This document shows positions 60,470 through 64,000 of a stretch of DNA of 64,000 bases, piece after piece. The notes under the pieces are model-generated. The model did not search any database. It was not told the DNA's origin and saw only the letters and a list, made by a program, of their open reading frames with translations. Location: assembly GCF_005405225.1 (NCBI RefSeq), contig NZ_BJDQ01000010.1, positions 1-64,000 of the forward strand. The letters are read 5' to 3'. The position numbers and the translations under genes are program-made. This DNA is from Enterococcus dongliensis (GTDB lineage Bacteria; Bacillota; Bacilli; Lactobacillales; Enterococcaceae). The stretch's first letter is position 1. Each line of letters opens with the position of its first letter.

Positions 60470-61372
60470 TTATTTTGCGGGGCGATAGCCTGCTCTTTTC
60501 GCTTCATCGACTGTTTTGAACCATGCTTTTGGATTGGTCGTCTTATCGTAGTACTTACTGCCGGGTAAATGATAGACCCCACTTTTTGATCCTTTGATTA
60601 GACCCTTGCCAGAACTATCGACATATTTCTCAGTTCCAGAAGCAGAGTCAGTAGTTTGTGATGGTTTTGTAGTGCTTGTACCATCGGCATAATTTAATTC
60701 CACTCCTTTTTGGACATTAAAAATATAGACGTTAAAATAAATATCGCTACTATCGATAGATTGAGCCATCATATGGACTCCGCGAGGGAGAAGCTCATCT
60801 TCGCGGAATACCGGGACAACCGAGTAGCGGACGTAATTTTTCTCACTTTTTTTTAAATAATAGGTGACATCCATTTCAAAACGCAACATCTCAGGACTGT
60901 TCAATTGACGCGTGCCGGTGATCAGGTTTTTCCAATTCGCATTTTCGCCGGTTAGCTGGTAGCCAATCAAATGAGAACGGTTGAAAAGATATTGACCATT
61001 GATTTTCTTACTGTGCCAACCTGTAGGCGTCACGCTAGAGATGTCTCCGCGTTTTTCTGTCGGCATCAGCTTTTTATTTAATAAGGCTTCAGCGCCAGTT
61101 GCACGATTGAGAGAATCTAAGTCACCATATTTTTCCCAAGGTCCGTTGGCAATAGACAAATCTTTTTTGGAAAAAGTAGGTTTGTTCTGATTGATTTCAA
61201 TCGTTTGTGTTCCTTGGTAGTCAAGCTTGGCTAACTCTTGCTGGGACTCAACGACTTGTGACTGATCTTGTGTTGTCGGTTTCGATGGGTGGCTCTGATT
61301 TTGTATGCTGTAAACAGCAAAACTAGCTACTAAAATAAAAATTACTGCAGCTAGCTTTCTCTTTTTTGACAA
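60470..61372 (-). CDS. Membrane-anchored DNA/RNA non-specific endonuclease (EndA-like)
   Basis: A 300-residue protein with an N-terminal anchor or signal (about 6-24) and a NUC-type betabetaalpha-Me nuclease domain (about 75-235). The active-site histidine is in NRSHLIGYQLTGENAN, in place of the DRGH of classical members, as in streptococcal EndA-type enzymes (NRSHLIG). The C-terminal about 40 residues (KGLIKGSKSGVYHLPGSKYY) resemble a small Ada-like or sunset domain that binds metal. TTG start at 61372 behind AGGAG. Likely digests extracellular DNA for nutrition or uptake. Family secure. Confidence 0.9.
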   Translation of the reverse strand: MSKKRKLAAVIFILVASFAVYSIQNQSHPSKPTTQDQSQVVESQQELAKLDYQGTQTIEINQNKPTFSKKDLSIANGPWEKYGDLDSLNRATGAEALLNKKLMPTEKRGDISSVTPTGWHSKKINGQYLFNRSHLIGYQLTGENANWKNLITGTRQLNSPEMLRFEMDVTYYLKKSEKNYVRYSVVPVFREDELLPRGVHMMAQSIDSSDIYFNVYIFNVQKGVELNYADGTSTTKPSQTTDSASGTEKYVDSSGKGLIKGSKSGVYHLPGSKYYDKTTNPKAWFKTVDEAKRAGYRPAK

Positions 61373-61457
61373 AAAAATTACTCCTATTCCATTTCTTTCT
61401 CACTTATTTACTTAGAATCGGCTGTCCATAAAGCAAACAAGTACATAAAACCGTTGA

Positions 61458-61727
61458 TTATTCAGGGGCACCGATAATTTTGATATACTCATCAGGATTT
61501 AAGATCTCAAAATGTTTTGCCACCAACTGGTTTCGTTTGTTCCGTCGGCCTTCGATTCTTATTTTATATTTATTTTCTGGCAGGCGGAAGACATAACCTG
61601 AGAGGTAACGATCTTTAATCAAGACCTCCGTTTTTTCTTCTCCATTGCTCATAATCAATAAAGACATCATAATCGGTTTTTCTTGCAATAAAATGGTTTT
61701 TTCTAATAGGCCGCGATACTCTTCCAA
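61458..61727 (-). CDS. Hypothetical protein (89 residues)
   Basis: An 89-residue cytoplasmic protein with mixed beta strands (IMMSLLIMSNGEEKTEVLIK, RYLSGYVFRLPENKYKIRI) and a C-terminal NPDEYIKIIG. It starts at TTG 61727 with a GAAAGAAGTG upstream. No family is recognised. Its composition is normal for the region. It stands between the nuclease and MntH genes on the minus strand. Confidence 0.55.
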   Translation of the reverse strand: MEEYRGLLEKTILLQEKPIMMSLLIMSNGEEKTEVLIKDRYLSGYVFRLPENKYKIRIEGRRNKRNQLVAKHFEILNPDEYIKIIGAPE

Positions 61728-61860
61728 AAAATCACTTCTTTCTATAAAAATCTATAGCTAGATTTTAGCATTTTTGTGAGATTAATGCTCTAATAACGAC
61801 ATAACAGGTAAGGTATTCAGTAAATTTGAGGAAATATACACGAAATAGTTTATTTTTTAA

Positions 61861-61894
61861 AAAAAAGCAGGAATCATATCGATTCCTGCTTTTA
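61861..61894 (-). terminator. Terminator of mntH
   Basis: AAAAGCAGGAATC pairs with GATTCCTGCTTTT around ATATC at 61863-61893. On the minus strand it is followed by TTTTTT. Confidence 0.88.
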
Positions 61895-63463
61895 TTATAA
61901 TTCATCATTCATCGCAGCAACATTTGCTTCGGCCACACGTTTGTTTCCTTGATGCAATTCAACAATCGTCCAGATTAACAATGCCAGAACTGCGATTATC
62001 AAAATATAAGCAATCGTGTCTGCAGTGGTGATTTCAACAGTTGTAGGATGATCTCCGAAAAATCCTTCGATTTGACTAGGCAATCCGATTAGATTTAAGT
62101 AAGTCAATCCGATAACAGAAATCCAGCCAAGTAGTTGGATGATTCGTTTATTTTTAAAACGTTCTCCCATTTCAGCACGACTATTCGTCATCATCAATAG
62201 CGGTAACATAGAAAAAGGTAAGGCAAAGGCTAAAAAGACTTGCGAATTATTCATTAAATTATTCAATGCTTCATGTTCTTCAATCACAGTACTGCCGCGA
62301 GTGAGCAAAACGCAAATCAATACTGGAACGACTGATAGTAAGCGGGTAATCAAGCGGCGCAACCAAATGGGCATGCGCATGTGGATGAATCCTTCCATAA
62401 TAACTTGTCCAGTTAATGTTCCCGTGATCGTAGAATTTTGACCGGAAGCTAAAAGAGCTACGGCAAATAAAGTGGATAACGCACCGGTCTTTGCGACACT
62501 CATTAAAATCCCATTACTCATCGTGGCAGGATTAGATAATGCTTCGTATAAACCAAAGAATGAAGGATCTTTGACAGTTCCAGTTTTAAAAACAGCTACC
62601 CCCATGATCAGCAATAACGCATTGACTAAAAATGCCAGCGACAATTGAATATTTGAATCCCAAGTAGTGAAACGTACAGCATTTGCGACATCTTCTTCAT
62701 CTGCATGATCGACTGCTCGTGTTTGTGAAACTGCTGAGTGAAGGTAAAGATTATGCGGCATAACGGTTGCTCCGATGATTCCTAATGCACCGGTCAAAGG
62801 TGTTTGTCCGCCAATGGCAGGGGAGTTGGTAAATGTTTCATTGGTTGGAACGAATCCTTTTAGTACCTCATGCCAGTTAGGATCGGATAAAGCCACTTGA
62901 TAAATAAATACAAAGAGAATGACAAAAATCAAACAGACGACGATGGCTTCAATTTTACGAAAACCGACTTTCGTTAAAAGCAATAATAAAAATACATCTA
63001 AAACAGTGATGAATACAGCGATAACTAGCGGGATATTAAACAATAAATACAAGGCGATGGCTGCGCCAATAACTTCGGCGATATCTGTTGCCATAATCGC
63101 TAACTCAGTTAAGATCCAAAGGACGATTCCTAAGGGTTTACTTGTACGAGCGCGAATGGCCTGAGCTAAATCCATTCGGGTGACGATTCCTAGTTTAGCT
63201 GCCATGTATTGTAAAAGCATCGCTACTAAACTAGAAAGTAAAATAACTGACATTAATAAGTATTGAAAATTTTGGCCGCCAGTAATGGATGTTGACCAGT
63301 TCCCAGGATCCATATAGCCAACAGCAACTAAAGCTCCAGGGCCTGAATAGGCAAGTAGTGTGCGCCAAAAACTTTTTCCTTTTGGTACGTTTATGGTGCC
63401 GTTGACTTCTTCTAAAGAAAGTCCATTAGTATGTTCTAAAATGGGATGTTTTTTTGGACTCAA
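61895..63463 (-). CDS. mntH: Nramp-family manganese/divalent metal transporter
   Basis: A 522-residue proton-coupled Nramp transporter with about 11 hydrophobic segments. Metal-binding motifs: [12 protein letters not shown] (the DPGN of TM1) and the [10 protein letters not shown] of TM6 (the methionine and proline of the family A-x-M-P-H signature). The C-terminal tail (about 500-522) is charged. It starts at TTG 63463 behind AGGAAGGTGGG. A TTAGGTATGCCGAA-like site upstream (63538-63551) suggests control by a DtxR/MntR-type manganese repressor. Manganese is the expected substrate. Confidence 0.95.
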   Translation of the reverse strand: MSPKKHPILEHTNGLSLEEVNGTINVPKGKSFWRTLLAYSGPGALVAVGYMDPGNWSTSITGGQNFQYLLMSVILLSSLVAMLLQYMAAKLGIVTRMDLAQAIRARTSKPLGIVLWILTELAIMATDIAEVIGAAIALYLLFNIPLVIAVFITVLDVFLLLLLTKVGFRKIEAIVVCLIFVILFVFIYQVALSDPNWHEVLKGFVPTNETFTNSPAIGGQTPLTGALGIIGATVMPHNLYLHSAVSQTRAVDHADEEDVANAVRFTTWDSNIQLSLAFLVNALLLIMGVAVFKTGTVKDPSFFGLYEALSNPATMSNGILMSVAKTGALSTLFAVALLASGQNSTITGTLTGQVIMEGFIHMRMPIWLRRLITRLLSVVPVLICVLLTRGSTVIEEHEALNNLMNNSQVFLAFALPFSMLPLLMMTNSRAEMGERFKNKRIIQLLGWISVIGLTYLNLIGLPSQIEGFFGDHPTTVEITTADTIAYILIIAVLALLIWTIVELHQGNKRVAEANVAAMNDEL

Positions 63464-63537
63464 GATGTTCCCACCTTCCTCTAAACTTTTCTACGAGGCA
63501 ATCATACACCCAAAATAAGGAAAATGGAAGAAAAAAA

Positions 63538-63551
63538 TTCGGCATACCTAA
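63538..63551 (-). promoter_or_regulatory. Candidate manganese-repressor (DtxR/MntR/EfaR-type) box
   Basis: On the minus strand TTAGGTATGCCGAA is an imperfect palindrome (TTAGG and CCGAA, one mismatch) of the kind bound by DtxR-family metal repressors. It lies 75 bases before the mntH start. A further TTAGG lies nearby on the plus strand (about 63569). Confidence 0.5.
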
Positions 63552-63614
63552 AATAATTGAAAAATAGTTAGGTTTGTGTGTCTATTTAGGCGATTTTTTT
63601 AGTTAGCTACAAAA

Positions 63615-63644
63615 AAAGGCTTCCCAATATTCGGGAGGCCTTAA
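63615..63644 (-). terminator. Terminator of the ABC-F gene at the window edge
   Basis: AAGGCTTCCC and GGGAGGCCTT pair around AATATTC; on the minus strand the stem is followed by TTTTTTT. Confidence 0.85.
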
Positions 63645-64000
63645 TTATTGACTGATTTCAATTACACGATCTGTCCAATCTTGATAAAATCCTTCTTCAT
63701 GAGAAACGACGATAACTGTTCCAGCAAAGTTTGCTAAACTTTTACGTAAACTGTCTTTTGTATTTTGATCGATATGATTTGTTGGTTCATCAAGAATCAG
63801 CAAATTACCTTTTTGCATAGTCATTTGGCATAGTTTGACTTTGGTTTGTTCACCACCACTTAATGTACTTAAGGGTTCCTGTGCTAATTGATTGGGCAAA
63901 CCGGCTTTTGCTAAATGTTTGCGTAACTCTTTGACTGTTTCTTTTGGAAAAAGCTCGCTTAAATACTGTAAGGGAGTTTGATAAGGATTCTCCCATTGCA
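63645..64000 (-). CDS. ABC-F family ATPase (C-terminal part; continues beyond window)
   Basis: The minus-strand frame is open through the right edge, so only the last about 118 residues are seen. They contain the ABC signature LSGGEQTKVKL, Walker B NLLILDEPTNHID and the switch histidine in VVSHEEGF, followed by the end RVIEISQ. Upstream of the first internal TTG the frame still codes (PLQYLSELFPKETVKEL), confirming that the gene continues. Domain context is of the second NBD of an ABC-F or multidrug ABC ATPase. Which subfamily cannot be told without the rest. Confidence 0.85.
   Translation of the reverse strand, partial: QWENPYQTPLQYLSELFPKETVKELRKHLAKAGLPNQLAQEPLSTLSGGEQTKVKLCQMTMQKGNLLILDEPTNHIDQNTKDSLRKSLANFAGTVIVVSHEEGFYQDWTDRVIEISQ

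Noticed and set aside
1-64000. CRISPR arrays, tRNA/rRNA genes, insertion sequences, prophage genes
   Set aside because: No regularly spaced repeats, no tRNA cloverleaf or rRNA-like segments noticed, and no transposase, integrase or phage structural proteins among the frames.

Overview
This window is a low-GC, gene-dense stretch of Firmicute chromosome. It most resembles Enterococcus or a close Lactobacillales relative. The main reasons are strong purine-rich ribosome binding sites, frequent TTG/GTG starts, several PTS operons each with its own regulator, CcpA-type cre sites, an Lsa-type ABC-F gene, and the lactic-acid-bacterial peptidases PepV and PepX. I see no rRNA, tRNA, CRISPR array, insertion sequence, prophage or plasmid backbone. 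The species call is inference.

Layout. 1-541: the end of an upstream gene and a DsrE-like gene. 770-8160: a PRD regulator, a lactose/cellobiose-family PTS (IIA, IIB, IIC), an Xaa-Pro peptidase, an M42 aminopeptidase and a MalY/PatB-type C-S lyase, apparently one operon with several TTG starts and overlaps. 8343-12691: a second PRD regulator, an ascorbate-family PTS (IIA, IIB, IIC) and a SIS-domain isomerase-like protein. 12726-14117: small genes (one 59-residue gene on the minus strand), a CsbD protein and an SDR-like protein. 14533-20378: a GntR regulator, an M20 dipeptidase, and a PTS operon built around a cytoplasmic glycosylasparaginase and a lone GrdB-like domain; matched tandem operators lie before both transcription units. 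20523-24483: an XRE-cupin regulator divergent from a glycyl-radical activase and a HypD-like glycyl-radical dehydratase.

24594-42000: an Lsa-type ABC-F gene with an apparent transcription attenuator, a GH13 glucosidase, PPDK, PepV, an OPT peptide transporter coupled to a PqqD-like protein, PepX, a DMT transporter and a TMEM175 channel. 42202-53938: an Lrp regulator with an aminotransferase, an AI-2E family exporter, an amino acid permease, a class A PBP between two membrane-anchored unknowns, a ProX/PrdX deacylase and an Mga-type regulator. 54080-64000: small membrane proteins, a lipase-like hydrolase, an alpha-carbonic anhydrase without a signal peptide, a PadR-DUF1700 unit, fructose-6-phosphate aldolase with a perfect cre site, a secreted nuclease, MntH and the end of another ABC-F gene.

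How it fits together. The accessory first third looks like machinery for scavenging sugar-amino acid conjugates and unusual peptides. Two of the three PTS operons carry peptidases or an amidase instead of a glycosidase. The glycosylasparaginase-PTS operon can be read as import and phosphorylation of GlcNAc-asparagine (or a related glycosylamine) followed by cleavage to aspartate and an amino sugar. With HypD, the Xaa-Pro peptidase, PepX and OPT, the window suggests growth on host or food glycoprotein and collagen-like peptides. The catalytic motifs are visible; the substrates are inferred. The best candidates for undescribed biology are the glycosylasparaginase-PTS-GrdB-like operon, the PTS-peptidase-C-S-lyase operon, and the leader RNA region upstream of the Lsa-type gene.
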